From Sphingomonadaceae bacterium (lineage in GTDB: Bacteria > Pseudomonadota > Alphaproteobacteria > Sphingomonadales > Sphingomonadaceae): a stretch of DNA of 39,308 nt. The position numbers and the translations under genes are program-made. Shown here in pieces: positions 16,408-24,965 of this stretch. Under the pieces are notes generated by a model. That model was not told where the DNA came from. It saw only the letters and a list, made by a program, of their open reading frames with translations, and ran no database searches. The DNA is taken from positions 1 to 39,308 of the forward strand of contig JADLBY010000117.1 of NCBI GenBank assembly GCA_020847445.1. Reading direction: 5' to 3'. Within the stretch, counting starts at the first letter, position 1; the number at the start of each line of letters is the position of its first letter.

Positions 16408-18164
16408 TCGCGCGGCTTAGATCGCCGACCCTATTGGTCTGGCTGTGCCTTGCACTGTTTCTGGTCTATCTGAGCTGGAGCCATATCGTCACCCGTTCCG
16501 GCTGGGATCCGGACGACCAGTTGCGCCTCGTGCAGCTGCGCGATTTTCTGAACGGGCAAAGCTGGTTCGACACCACCCAGTACCGCCTCAACGCGCCCGA
16601 AGGCGGGCCGATGCACTGGTCGCGGCTGATCGAGCTTCCACTTGCCTTGCTGGTGCTGCTGTTCCGTCCGCTGTTCGGCCAGCCGGTTGCCGAAATGCTG
16701 GCGGGAACGCTGGTTCCGCTCGGCTGCTTCGGGCTTGCCGCATTCATGCTCGGCCGCATTGCCACCCATCTTGGCGGCCCGCTAGCAGGCAGCATTGCCG
16801 TGGTCATGGCGATGGTTTCGCCCGCGATATCGATGCAGATGCGCCCGATGCGGATCGACCATCATGGCTGGCAGCTGGTTTGCGCCGCGCTGGCGCTCTG
16901 GACGCTGTTCTGGCCGAACGCGCGCAAGGCGGGGGTCTGCATGGGGCTGGCGCTCGCGGTCTGGCTGCATATTTCGCTCGAAGGTGCACCCGTGACGGCT
17001 GCCTTTTTCGGCCTGCTTGGCTGGCGCTGGGCCGTGACCGGCGACGATGGTGTCCGGCTGGGCCATACCGTCGGCACATTTGCGCTGGCAAGCCTGATGC
17101 TCTTTTTCGGGACGCAGCTATCCGGGCTGCGCGCGCCAAATTATTGCGACACGATTTCGCCCGCGCATATATTTGCCATCATCGCGGCCAGCGCGGTCGT
17201 CGTGCCATCCGCCGCTGCAACCCGGCTCCCCAAAGGGCTGCGGCTGGCCGCGCTGGGCATTGCCGGTGCCGTCGCTTTGGCTATCCTTTACCAGCAGGCG
17301 CCGATGTGCGCGTCCGGCGCGTTTTCGACGATGGACCCGGTGGTGCGCGACTATTGGTATGTGCGGGTCAATGAAGGCATGCCGGTCTGGCATCAGAAAT
17401 GGGCGGTCGCGCTGTCACTGCTGGGCGTTCCGGTTGCCGGGGCGGCGACGCTGCTGTTTCTCGGCCGGTCGATAGCGCCGGACAAGAAAGCGCAATATGC
17501 CGGACTTGCCGTGCTGCTGCTCTATTCGGCGCTGCTGGCGCTGCTGGTGTTCCGGACCATTTCGGTGGCGACACTGATTGCGGTTCCGCTGGTGGCCGTC
17601 GGCATCGCCAGCCTCTTCGCCCGCTATCGCGCGGAAAATGCGCCGTCCCGCCGGATAGGTCTGGTGGCGCTGATGATCCTCATGCTGATGCCGGGGGCGT
17701 TCATCACCCAGGCGGTGATGCTGTTTTCGACCGGCGCGGCGGCGGAGGCGGCGTCGGACAGGCAACCCTCGGCAATCGCCACCGAGCAATGCGAATCGAT
17801 CGAATCGGTGTCGGCGCTGGCAAAGCTCGACAAGGCCAATATCGTCGCGCCGTTCGACATCGGGCCGTTGATCCTGCTCACCACGCCGCACAGCGTGATG
17901 GCCTCCAGCCACCATCGCAACGAACGGGGCATGCGGGCGCATATCGACATATTCCGGCTGCCGCCCGAACAGTCGCACGCGATCGTCCGGCAGCATCAGG
18001 TGACACATATCGTCGCCTGCCCGGACGAGGCGGAAATGGCCGGCTATCGGCGGCGTAATCCCGACGGATTATGGGCGCAGCTGGCCAGCGACAAAACGCC
18101 CGACTGGCTGCAACCGCTGCCCGGTTTCGGCGACGGCCTGAAAGTCTGGCGCGTCGTTCGCTGA
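16404..18164 (+). CDS. Polytopic STT3/AglB-like glycosyltransferase (GT-C), copy 2
   Basis: The protein has 586 residues and is a clear tandem paralogue of the preceding one. It repeats GWDPDDQLRLVQLRDFL (Asp35-Asp38), GGPMHWSRLIELPLALLV, MRIDHHGWQLV (Asp152-His153-His154), a YWYVRVNEGMPVWHQ segment and the C-terminal MASSHHRNERGM. Identity is concentrated in these periplasmic motifs and lower in the membrane helices, as expected for enzymes of shared chemistry and different acceptors or donors. ATG 16404 overlaps the previous stop as ATGA. It ends the operon; the GMC oxidoreductase follows after 68 bp with its own dyad. Possible roles are glycosylation of envelope proteins or of a surface polysaccharide. 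Confidence 0.55.
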   Translation: MIARLRSPTLLVWLCLALFLVYLSWSHIVTRSGWDPDDQLRLVQLRDFLNGQSWFDTTQYRLNAPEGGPMHWSRLIELPLALLVLLFRPLFGQPVAEMLAGTLVPLGCFGLAAFMLGRIATHLGGPLAGSIAVVMAMVSPAISMQMRPMRIDHHGWQLVCAALALWTLFWPNARKAGVCMGLALAVWLHISLEGAPVTAAFFGLLGWRWAVTGDDGVRLGHTVGTFALASLMLFFGTQLSGLRAPNYCDTISPAHIFAIIAASAVVVPSAAATRLPKGLRLAALGIAGAVALAILYQQAPMCASGAFSTMDPVVRDYWYVRVNEGMPVWHQKWAVALSLLGVPVAGAATLLFLGRSIAPDKKAQYAGLAVLLLYSALLALLVFRTISVATLIAVPLVAVGIASLFARYRAENAPSRRIGLVALMILMLMPGAFITQAVMLFSTGAAAEAASDRQPSAIATEQCESIESVSALAKLDKANIVAPFDIGPLILLTTPHSVMASSHHRNERGMRAHIDIFRLPPEQSHAIVRQHQVTHIVACPDEAEMAGYRRRNPDGLWAQLASDKTPDWLQPLPGFGDGLKVWRVVR

Positions 18165-18190
18165 CATTTCTGTAAATTGGCGTTGCGCCT

Positions 18191-18210
18191 GCTTAACCGT
18201 CCGATTAAGC
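18191..18210. promoter_or_regulatory. TTAA-N8-TTAA motif, candidate operator (copy 2)
   Basis: GCTTAA (18191-18196) and TTAAGC (18205-18210) form a 6-bp inverted repeat around eight bases. The core TTAA-CCGTCCGA-TTAA matches the motif at 12363-12378 in spacing and in its CGATTAA end. It lies 22 bp before the GMC oxidoreductase ATG, between it and the STT3-like operon. Confidence 0.45.
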
Positions 18211-18232
18211 CCCTCGCGCAAGAGGAGGCAGC

Positions 18233-19822
18233 ATGGACGAATTCGACATCATCGTGGTCGGCGGCGGATCGGCGGGCAGCGCGGCTGCGGGGCGGCTGGC
18301 CGAAAGCGGCCGGTTCAGTGTCTGCCTGGTCGAAGCCGGCGGCAAGAACAACGATCTGTTCGTGCGCACCCCCGGCCTGTTGGCGCTGATGCCCGAACGC
18401 AGCAACTGGGCCTTTGACACCGAACCGATGCCGGGGCTCGGCGGACGTATCGGTTACCAGCCGCGCGGGCGCGGGCTGGGCGGGTCGAGCGCGATCAACG
18501 GCATGGTCTATATTCGCGGCAATGCCTGGGATTATGACAATTGGGCGGCGCTGGGCTGCACCGGCTGGGGCTGGGACGATGTCTTGCCGGTTTTCCGCAG
18601 ACAGGAAGACAATGCCCGCGGTGCCGATGGTTTTCACGGCAAGGGCGGGCCGCTGCATGTCAGCGATCAGATCGCCCCCAGCCCGGTGGGCGAGGCGTTC
18701 GTCGAAGCCGCAACCCGGCTGCAACTGCCGCGCAATGACGATTTCAACGGTGCCAGGCAGGAAGGCTTCGGCCTTTATCAGGTCACCCAGCATGAAGGCG
18801 AACGCTGGTCGGCGGCGCGCGCCTTCATCGATCCACTGAAGGACAATCCGAAGCTGAGCGTGCGCACCGGCGCGCTGGTCGAAAAAATCATCGTCGAGGA
18901 AGGCCGGGCGACCGGTGTGGCCGTGCGCTTCGGCAATAAGCGTGAAGTGCTGCGGGCCAGGGCAGGGGTCATCCTGTCGGCCGGTGCCTTTGGCAGCCCG
19001 CAGATCATGATGCTGTCGGGCATCGGCCCCGGCGCGCATCTGCAGGACCATGGTATCGACGCATTGGTCGACAAGGCAGCTGTCGGTGCCGATCTGCAGG
19101 ATCATTGCGACTATCTGGTCGGCTATGATCTTGACGATGTTTCGCTCTTTGGCGGATCGTTGCGCGGCACCTTCGCCGTTGCCAGGGCCTTTTTCGAACA
19201 TCGCCTGCGCCGCACCGGGATGCTGACGACGAACTTTGCCGAAAGTGGCGGTTTCGTGACCATTCGTCCCGATGCGCCCGCGCCCGATATCCAGTATCAT
19301 TTCATTCGCGCGATCATCCAGAATCACGGCCGGGACAAGCTGAAGGAACATGGTTTCTCGCTCCACGCCTGTGTGCTGCGCCCGGAAAGCCGGGGCTGGG
19401 TGAAGCTGAAATCACCCGATCCGGCGGCCGCCCCCGCGATCAACCCCAATTTCCTCAGCGACGAGCGCGACCTTCATCTGCTGCGCGATGCGGCGCGGCT
19501 GATGTACCGCATCGCCGAAACCCCGCCGCTGTCGGATCTTGGCGCGCGCGACCGGAACCCGGTCGACTATCATGATGATTCCGCGCTTGAGGCCCGCATC
19601 CGTGAGGTTTCGGACACGATCTACCACCCGGTCGGCACCTGCCGGATGGGCAATGATGCCGACAGCGTGGTCGATCCCAAATTGAAGGCGCGCGGCATCG
19701 AAGGGCTATGGATCGCCGATGCCAGCATCATGCCGCGGCTGGTTTCGGGCAACACCAACGCGCCGTCGATCATGATCGGCGAACGCGCGGCGGATTTTGT
19801 GAAGGCTGAGCTGGCGGCTTAA
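18233..19822 (+). CDS. GMC-family FAD-dependent alcohol dehydrogenase
   Basis: The protein has 529 residues, the usual length for choline dehydrogenase/AlkJ-type enzymes that oxidise alcohols to aldehydes and feed electrons to the respiratory chain. It has the FAD motif VVGGGSAGSAAAGRLAE, the GMC signature GRGLGGSSAINGMVYIRGN with WDYDNWA, and the C-terminal active-site region YHPVGTCRMG with a later SGNTNAPSIMIGE. The catalytic His and the partnering Asn are therefore present. The substrate is not readable; AlkJ-like aliphatic alcohols fit the presence of acyl-CoA synthetases nearby and the shared TTAA-N8-TTAA leader motif. AGAGGAGG precedes the ATG. Confidence 0.9.
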   Translation: MDEFDIIVVGGGSAGSAAAGRLAESGRFSVCLVEAGGKNNDLFVRTPGLLALMPERSNWAFDTEPMPGLGGRIGYQPRGRGLGGSSAINGMVYIRGNAWDYDNWAALGCTGWGWDDVLPVFRRQEDNARGADGFHGKGGPLHVSDQIAPSPVGEAFVEAATRLQLPRNDDFNGARQEGFGLYQVTQHEGERWSAARAFIDPLKDNPKLSVRTGALVEKIIVEEGRATGVAVRFGNKREVLRARAGVILSAGAFGSPQIMMLSGIGPGAHLQDHGIDALVDKAAVGADLQDHCDYLVGYDLDDVSLFGGSLRGTFAVARAFFEHRLRRTGMLTTNFAESGGFVTIRPDAPAPDIQYHFIRAIIQNHGRDKLKEHGFSLHACVLRPESRGWVKLKSPDPAAAPAINPNFLSDERDLHLLRDAARLMYRIAETPPLSDLGARDRNPVDYHDDSALEARIREVSDTIYHPVGTCRMGNDADSVVDPKLKARGIEGLWIADASIMPRLVSGNTNAPSIMIGERAADFVKAELAA

Positions 19823-19861
19823 GGCTTTGTAGAATCCGATTCCGGCGCTAAACCGCACGAT

Positions 19862-20728
19862 ATGTCGACGACCCCCAAAACGCTCACGCTTCCCGTTTCC
19901 ACCAGCCGCGCGAACCCGACGCCACAGCCGATGAAGCGGCTGACGGTGCCGCGCATCCGCCAGCGCAAGGGCGGCGAGCCGCTGGTGATGCTGACCGCCT
20001 ATACGGTGCGCATGGCGCAGTTGATGGACCCGCATTGCGATATGCTGCTGGTCGGCGATTCGCTGGCGCAGGTGATTTACGGGCTGCCGCACACCGTTGC
20101 GGTGACGATGGAGATGATGGCGCTGCACGGCGCGGCGGTGGTGCGTGGCAGCTATCATGCGGCGGTCATCGTCGACATGCCCTTTGGCAGCTATGAAGCG
20201 TCGCCTGAACAGGCCTTCACCAATGCCTCGCGGCTGCTCAAGGAAACCGGGGCGGCTGGCGTCAAGGTGGAAGGCGGCAAGGTGATCGCGCCGACCATCG
20301 AATTCCTCACCGCGCGCGGCATCCCGGTGATGGGGCATGTCGGGCTGACCCCGCAGGCGGTCAACATCCTCGGCGGCTATGGCGTGCGCGGCAAGAGCGC
20401 GGCCGAGGCCCGATCGATCGTCGAGGATGCGGAAGCCGTTGCCCGGGCAGGGGCCTTTGCCCTGGTGATCGAGGGCGTGATGGAACCGATCGCCATCGAA
20501 ATCACCGAAAAGGTTGCTTGTCCGACGATTGGCATCGGTGCCTCGGCGCAGTGCGACGGGCAGGTGCTGGTGGCAGAGGATATGCTCGGCCTGTTCGATC
20601 GCACGCCGAAATTCGTGAAGCGGTTCGGCGCGATGCAGCAGCATGTCGAAGAAGCGGTCAAAAAATATGCAGAGGATGTCCGCGCGCGCACCTTCCCGAG
20701 CGACGAGCAACTCTACCGTCCCGATTGA
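19862..20728 (+). CDS. panB: 3-methyl-2-oxobutanoate hydroxymethyltransferase
   Basis: PanB makes ketopantoate from alpha-ketoisovalerate and methylene-tetrahydrofolate, the first committed step to pantothenate and CoA. The protein has up to 288 residues. It shows LVMLTAYTVRMAQ, the metal-binding LLVGDSLAQVIYG, VIVDMPFGSY, VKVEGG, MGHVGLTPQ and the IGIGASAQCDGQVLV motif. All main active-site residues seem present. The start is unsure: ATG 19862 adds a Thr/Pro-rich lead of about 23 residues, while ATG 19931 (MKRLTVPRIR) matches the usual N-terminus; neither has a strong ribosome site. It stands alone between the GMC gene and yfgM. coaD, a later step of the same pathway, is at 32801. Confidence 0.95.
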   Translation: MSTTPKTLTLPVSTSRANPTPQPMKRLTVPRIRQRKGGEPLVMLTAYTVRMAQLMDPHCDMLLVGDSLAQVIYGLPHTVAVTMEMMALHGAAVVRGSYHAAVIVDMPFGSYEASPEQAFTNASRLLKETGAAGVKVEGGKVIAPTIEFLTARGIPVMGHVGLTPQAVNILGGYGVRGKSAAEARSIVEDAEAVARAGAFALVIEGVMEPIAIEITEKVACPTIGIGASAQCDGQVLVAEDMLGLFDRTPKFVKRFGAMQQHVEEAVKKYAEDVRARTFPSDEQLYRPD

Positions 20729-20837
20729 CCAACCACGCCTTTGCACCGGCCAATCACCCTTGGCACTGGAATCTCCGGCCATCCATGGCTAAGGAGCCGA
20801 CAAGCATAAATTTCTGGCATGATTACAGGAGTCCATT

Positions 20838-21584
20838 TTGGCACTGACCCCCACCGACAAGCGCGCCGCCACCGACGAGGCCTTTCTGCGCGAAGTCGAC
20901 GATGCCGTCCGCGCGGGCGATCTTGAAAATTTCTGGAAACGCTATGGCCGCTGGCTTGTGGCCGCGATTGTCATCGGGCTGGCTGCCTTTGGCGGCTGGA
21001 TCTATTGGCAGAACCAGCAACTGGCAGCAGCCGAAAAGCAGGGCGAGCAGTTCATCCTTGCGGTCGAAAAGCTGCAGGCCGGAAACCTTCCGGCGGCCAA
21101 GGCCGATCTGCTGAAGGCGACCAGCGCAGAACAGCCCGGCTATCGCGCGATGGCGCAAATCCTGCTGGCGAATATCGCCGCTGCCGAAGGCAACACCAAA
21201 AAGGCGATTGCCGATTATGCCAAGGTGGCAGCCGATGACAGCCTGCCACAGCCTTTCCGCGATATGGCGCTCGTTCGCCAGACCACGGCCGAATTCGATA
21301 CGCTCAGCCCGCAGGCGGTGATCGACCGGCTGAAGCCGCTCGCTAAACCGGGCACCGCCTGGTTCGGCAGCGCGGGCGAGATGACCGCAATCGCCTATAT
21401 GAAAATGGGCAAGGACAATCTGGCTGGCCCCATTTTTGCCCAGATTGCAAAGCAGGAAGACCTGCCCCAGACGTTGCGCGCGCGCGCGCAGCAGATGGCG
21501 GGGGCTCTGGGAGTGGATACCGTTCAGCTTGACGTAAAGCCGACCGGCGCATCTGCAGCAGCGGATGCAGGAAAGGACAAATAA
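20838..21584 (+). CDS. YfgM-like inner-membrane TPR protein
   Basis: The protein has 248 residues. A cytoplasmic lead with DEAFLREVDDAVRAGDLENFWKRYG-type sequence precedes one membrane segment (about residues 40-58, LVAAIVIGLAAFGGWIYW). A periplasmic helical TPR-like domain follows, with an Ala/Lys/Gln-rich pattern. YfgM-type proteins act near the SecYEG translocon and periplasmic chaperones. The start is TTG 20838, supported by AGGAG six bases upstream. It precedes bamB and der, the conserved order in many proteobacteria. The bamB start lies only four bases past its stop, so the two are cotranscribed. Confidence 0.85.
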   Translation: MALTPTDKRAATDEAFLREVDDAVRAGDLENFWKRYGRWLVAAIVIGLAAFGGWIYWQNQQLAAAEKQGEQFILAVEKLQAGNLPAAKADLLKATSAEQPGYRAMAQILLANIAAAEGNTKKAIADYAKVAADDSLPQPFRDMALVRQTTAEFDTLSPQAVIDRLKPLAKPGTAWFGSAGEMTAIAYMKMGKDNLAGPIFAQIAKQEDLPQTLRARAQQMAGALGVDTVQLDVKPTGASAAADAGKDK

Positions 21585-21588
21585 GTCT

Positions 21589-22914
21589 GTGAAGAAACAC
21601 GCGACCATTTTTGCTTCGCTGGCGGCCATCGCGCTGCTCGGCGGCTGCTCGGCACTGGGCGGCGGCGACAAGAAAGACACGCCGACCATCGGCAAGCGCA
21701 TCGATATTCTGGGAACCGAGGCGGATACCGTCGCCGACCCCAATCTTGCGGGTATCGCCGTGATCCTGCCCCCCGCTGCCACCAATGCCAACTGGTCGCA
21801 ACCGGGTGGCAACGCCGCCAAGGCGCCGGGGCATCTGATGCTCGCCGAGGCGCCGCAACGGGTATGGAGCGCGCAGGTTGCAGGCGCGAGCAACCGGATG
21901 CGGCTGGCGGCAACGCCGGTGATTCACGAAGGAAAGCTGTATGTGATCGATACCGATGCGGTGGTCAGCGCCTTTGATGCCGCCAATGGGTCGAAATTAT
22001 GGGCGACCGCGCTCGCAGTCGACAAGGACGGAAAGCCTTCCCGCTTTGGCGGCGGAGTCAGCACCGACGGCACATCCGTATTTGCCACCAACGGCGTGGG
22101 CGACGTCGCGGCGCTCGACGCTGGTAACGGCGCGGTCAAATGGACCAAGCGCCCGGCCGGGCCGCTGCGCGGGGCCCCGACCTTGTCGAACGGCAATGCC
22201 TATGTGATGACGCAGGACAACCAGATCTATGCCGTGCGGATGAGCGATGGGGAATCGCAATGGAACGAGGCCGGTCCTGTCGGCGCATCGGGCATCTTCG
22301 GCGTCGCCGCGCCTGCCGCAGCGCAGGGAACGGTTATCGCGGGCTATTCGACCGGCGAACTGGCGGCCTATCGCTATGAAAACGGCCGCACCGTGTGGAA
22401 CGACACGCTATCGCGCACGGCCATGTCGACCAGCGTATCGACACTGACCGATATCGATGCCGATCCGGTCATCGATCGCGGCCGCGTCTTTGCGCTCGGC
22501 CAGGGCGGGCGCATGGCGGCCTATGAACTGGTTACCGGCCAGCGCATCTGGGAAATCAACATTGCGGGCATTTCCACGCCGGTCGTTTCGGGCGAATGGG
22601 TGTTCGTGATGACCAGCGATGCCAAGCTGCTCTGCGTTCAGCGCGCGAGCGGGAAGATCCGCTGGATTTCCAGGCTGCCGCGTTATCGCGACGAGGAAGA
22701 CAAGAAGGGCGTCATCACCTGGCGCGGGCCGGTACTGGCCAATGGCCGCCTGATCGTGGCCAACAGCGATGGCCAGATCTGGTCGGTATCGTCGGGTGAG
22801 GGTTCCGCCAGCCTGCTGGTCGACATCAAGGCACCGGTGTCGGTCGCGCCGGTTGTGGCCAACGACACGCTCTACATCCTCGACGATAGCGGGCGCCTGA
22901 CGGCGTTCCGTTAA
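21589..22914 (+). CDS. bamB: BamB-like outer-membrane assembly lipoprotein
   Basis: The protein has 441 residues. The N-terminus is a lipoprotein signal with lipobox LGG-Cys20. It is followed by repeated beta-propeller blades of the PQQ type, with recurrent motifs such as GKLYVIDTDAVVSAFDAANG, VAALDAGNGAVKW and LLCVQRASGKIRWISRL. BamB binds BamA and helps fold beta-barrel proteins into the outer membrane. I chose GTG 21589 over the in-frame ATG 21565 because it leaves a compact signal peptide (VKKH then a hydrophobic core) and does not overlap yfgM; AAGGA lies about 11 bases upstream. A long hairpin separates it from der. Confidence 0.88.
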   Translation: MKKHATIFASLAAIALLGGCSALGGGDKKDTPTIGKRIDILGTEADTVADPNLAGIAVILPPAATNANWSQPGGNAAKAPGHLMLAEAPQRVWSAQVAGASNRMRLAATPVIHEGKLYVIDTDAVVSAFDAANGSKLWATALAVDKDGKPSRFGGGVSTDGTSVFATNGVGDVAALDAGNGAVKWTKRPAGPLRGAPTLSNGNAYVMTQDNQIYAVRMSDGESQWNEAGPVGASGIFGVAAPAAAQGTVIAGYSTGELAAYRYENGRTVWNDTLSRTAMSTSVSTLTDIDADPVIDRGRVFALGQGGRMAAYELVTGQRIWEINIAGISTPVVSGEWVFVMTSDAKLLCVQRASGKIRWISRLPRYRDEEDKKGVITWRGPVLANGRLIVANSDGQIWSVSSGEGSASLLVDIKAPVSVAPVVANDTLYILDDSGRLTAFR

Positions 22915-22936
22915 TTCGGGTCCACTGCGTGGAAAG

Positions 22937-23017
22937 CGGCACCGGCCCGCTCCGCCACCCGGCCTCCCGAACAGGCTATTGCAGGGGGAGGCCGGGTGGA
23001 GGAGAGGTCTGGTGCCG
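22937..23017. repeat. Long imperfect hairpin between bamB and der
   Basis: CCACCCGGCCTCCC (22956-22969 region) and its exact reverse complement GGGAGGCCGGGTGG face each other across about 16 bases. The pairing extends outwards, with mismatches, to CGGCACC (22937-22943) and GGTGCCG (23011-23017), giving arms of about 32 bp. No T-run follows closely, so it is more like a dispersed palindromic repeat or an RNA-stability element than a simple terminator. Confidence 0.75.
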
Positions 23018-23040
23018 AAACCTTTTAGAAGGATAAAGTC

Positions 23041-24414
23041 ATGCTGCCGTCGGTAGCCATTATCGGACGTCCGAATGTTGGCAAGTCGACCTTGTTCAAC
23101 CGCCTTGTCGGCAAGAAGATCGCGCTGGTCGACGATCAGCCGGGGGTGACGCGCGACCGGCGCGAGGGCGATGCCCGGCTGTTCGACCTCAAATTCCGCA
23201 TCGTCGATACCGCCGGCTATGAAGATGATGACGCCGCAACACTGCCGGGGCGGATGCGGCAGCAGACCGAGGCGGCACTGGCGGGGGCGTCGGCGGCGCT
23301 GTTTGTGATCGACGGGCGCGCCGGCGTGACCCCGCTCGACGAGGAAATTGCCCGCTGGCTGCGCGCCAGCGACAAGCCGATCATCCTGGTGATCAACAAG
23401 GCCGAGGGCAAGAAAGCCGACGAAACGCTGATGGAGGCCTTTTCGCTGGGCTTTGGCGAAGCGGTGGCGATCAGCGCCGAACATGGCGAGGGCATGGCCG
23501 ACCTGTTCCAGGCGCTGCTGCCGCATGTCGACGAGGGCGAGGAGGAGCATTTCGACCTCGAAGCCCCCGACGCACCGCTCCAGCTTGCCATTGTCGGTCG
23601 CCCCAATGCGGGCAAATCGACGCTGGTCAACCGGCTGCTGGGTGAGAACCGGCTGGTGACCGGCCCCGAAGCCGGGATTACCCGCGACAGTATCGCCGTC
23701 GACTGGCTGTGGCACGATCCCAATCCGGCGGACCCCGACCTTGCCGAGCGGCGTATCCGGCTGATCGACACGGCGGGGATGCGCAAACGCGCGCGGGTGC
23801 AGGAAAAACTCGAAAAGCTGTCTGTGGCCGACACAAGGCGCGCGATCGATTTTGCCGAGGTCGTGGTGCTGCTGCTCGACGCAACCAAGGGCCTCGAACA
23901 TCAGGATCTGAAAATCGCCGACCATGTGATCGAGGAAGGCCGCGCGCTGATTATCGCGATCAACAAATGGGATGTGGCCGAGCATGCCTCCAGCCTGTTC
24001 AACGGGATCAAGGCCGCGCTCGACGAAGGCCTGTCGCAGCTGAAGGGCGTGCCGGTGCTTGCGGTGTCGGCCGCAACCGGAAAGGGCCTCGACCAGATGC
24101 TGAAGGCGGCCTTCGAGGCGCGCGAAAGCTGGAACCGCCGCGTGCCTACCGGCCAGCTCAATCGCTGGTTCGAAGAGGCCGTAGCCGCCAATCCGCCCCC
24201 GGCCCCCGGCGGCAAGCGGATCAAGCTGCGCTATGTCACCCAGGCGCGCAACCGCCCGCCGACCTTTGTCGTCTTTGGCAACCGCACCGATCAGCTGCCC
24301 GACAGCTATCGGCGATACCTGCTGAACGGCATCCGCCGCGATCTGGGTTTCGGAGCGGTTCCGGTGCGGATGAACTTCCGTTCGTCGAAAAACCCGTTCG
24401 CTGACAAGGATTGA
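23041..24414 (+). CDS. der: Ribosome assembly GTPase Der
   Basis: Der (EngA) is the essential double-GTPase that helps mature the 50S subunit. The protein has 457 residues. Its first G domain has GRPNVGKST (Gly9-Thr17), DTAGYE and NKAEG. The second has GRPNAGKST (Gly186-Thr194), DTAGMRKRA and NKWD. The C-terminal KH-like domain includes LRYVTQARNRPPTFVVFGNR. The first NKxD motif has Glu instead of Asp, as seen in some relatives. AGAAGGA stands before the ATG. It follows yfgM-bamB, with the hairpin 22937-23017 in between. Confidence 0.97.
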   Translation: MLPSVAIIGRPNVGKSTLFNRLVGKKIALVDDQPGVTRDRREGDARLFDLKFRIVDTAGYEDDDAATLPGRMRQQTEAALAGASAALFVIDGRAGVTPLDEEIARWLRASDKPIILVINKAEGKKADETLMEAFSLGFGEAVAISAEHGEGMADLFQALLPHVDEGEEEHFDLEAPDAPLQLAIVGRPNAGKSTLVNRLLGENRLVTGPEAGITRDSIAVDWLWHDPNPADPDLAERRIRLIDTAGMRKRARVQEKLEKLSVADTRRAIDFAEVVVLLLDATKGLEHQDLKIADHVIEEGRALIIAINKWDVAEHASSLFNGIKAALDEGLSQLKGVPVLAVSAATGKGLDQMLKAAFEARESWNRRVPTGQLNRWFEEAVAANPPPAPGGKRIKLRYVTQARNRPPTFVVFGNRTDQLPDSYRRYLLNGIRRDLGFGAVPVRMNFRSSKNPFADKD

Positions 24415-24510
24415 CCGGAAGCATCGCCCGGATAGCGTCAACTGCTTGTTTACCTGTGTGCATTAAGGCTGTGCGCTTGGATCGAACCACCAGGCGGAGC
24501 ATGAACGGCG

Positions 24511-24942
24511 ATGAGCCATTCGGCGGATGAAATTGTGAACTGGGAGACTTTTGGCGAGACGCGCAGCGTGCTCGGCGAAGCCTTTGTCCGCGTTCTCGGC
24601 TATTTCCGCGAAGACGGCATCAAATCGGTCGCGACCATCGAACAGGCGATGCGCGAACGCGATTCGGCCAAGCTGGTCCTGCCATCGCACACGCTGAAGG
24701 GCGAAAGCTGGCAGTTCGGCGCGGAAAAGCTTGCCACACTGTCCGAAGAAATCGAGGTGGCGGCGCGCCATTATGTCGAGATCCGGCAGGGCCCCGAAGA
24801 GCTGGTCGAAAAGGTTGTCCAGCTTCGTCCGCTGTTTGAGGCCACGCTGACCGCACTGGAAGCCGAAGCCAGCCCGCTGGTCGAACGCCGCGCGCAATAT
24901 GGCGCGCGCACCTTCGGCCAGACCCAGTTCGGCCGACTCTAA
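24511..24942 (+). CDS. Hpt-domain histidine phosphotransfer protein
   Basis: The protein has 143 residues and is a stand-alone four-helix Hpt domain. The phosphorylated His60 lies in SHTLKGESWQFGAEKL, which matches the HxLKGxxxxxGA signature. Residues before and after form the expected long amphipathic helices, and an Ala/Glu-rich tail follows. Such proteins pass phosphoryl groups between response-regulator domains. No kinase or receiver gene is adjacent, so its partners are elsewhere. It lies 96 bp after der, on the same strand, and ends 16 bp from the convergent bfr. Confidence 0.88.
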   Translation: MSHSADEIVNWETFGETRSVLGEAFVRVLGYFREDGIKSVATIEQAMRERDSAKLVLPSHTLKGESWQFGAEKLATLSEEIEVAARHYVEIRQGPEELVEKVVQLRPLFEATLTALEAEASPLVERRAQYGARTFGQTQFGRL

Positions 24943-24965
24943 AAAAACTGGGGCGGACTCAGCCC
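24943..24965 (-). terminator. Possible terminator of bfr
   Basis: Read on the minus strand, GGGC-TGAGTCC-GCCC-CAG is followed by seven T. The loop contains the bfr stop codon. The stem is only 4 bp of GC, so the call is tentative. Confidence 0.4.

Noticed and set aside
22408-24441. A 677-residue open frame antisense to bamB and der
   Set aside because: It spans two well-supported genes and the hairpin between them and has only His/Arg-rich shadow sequence.
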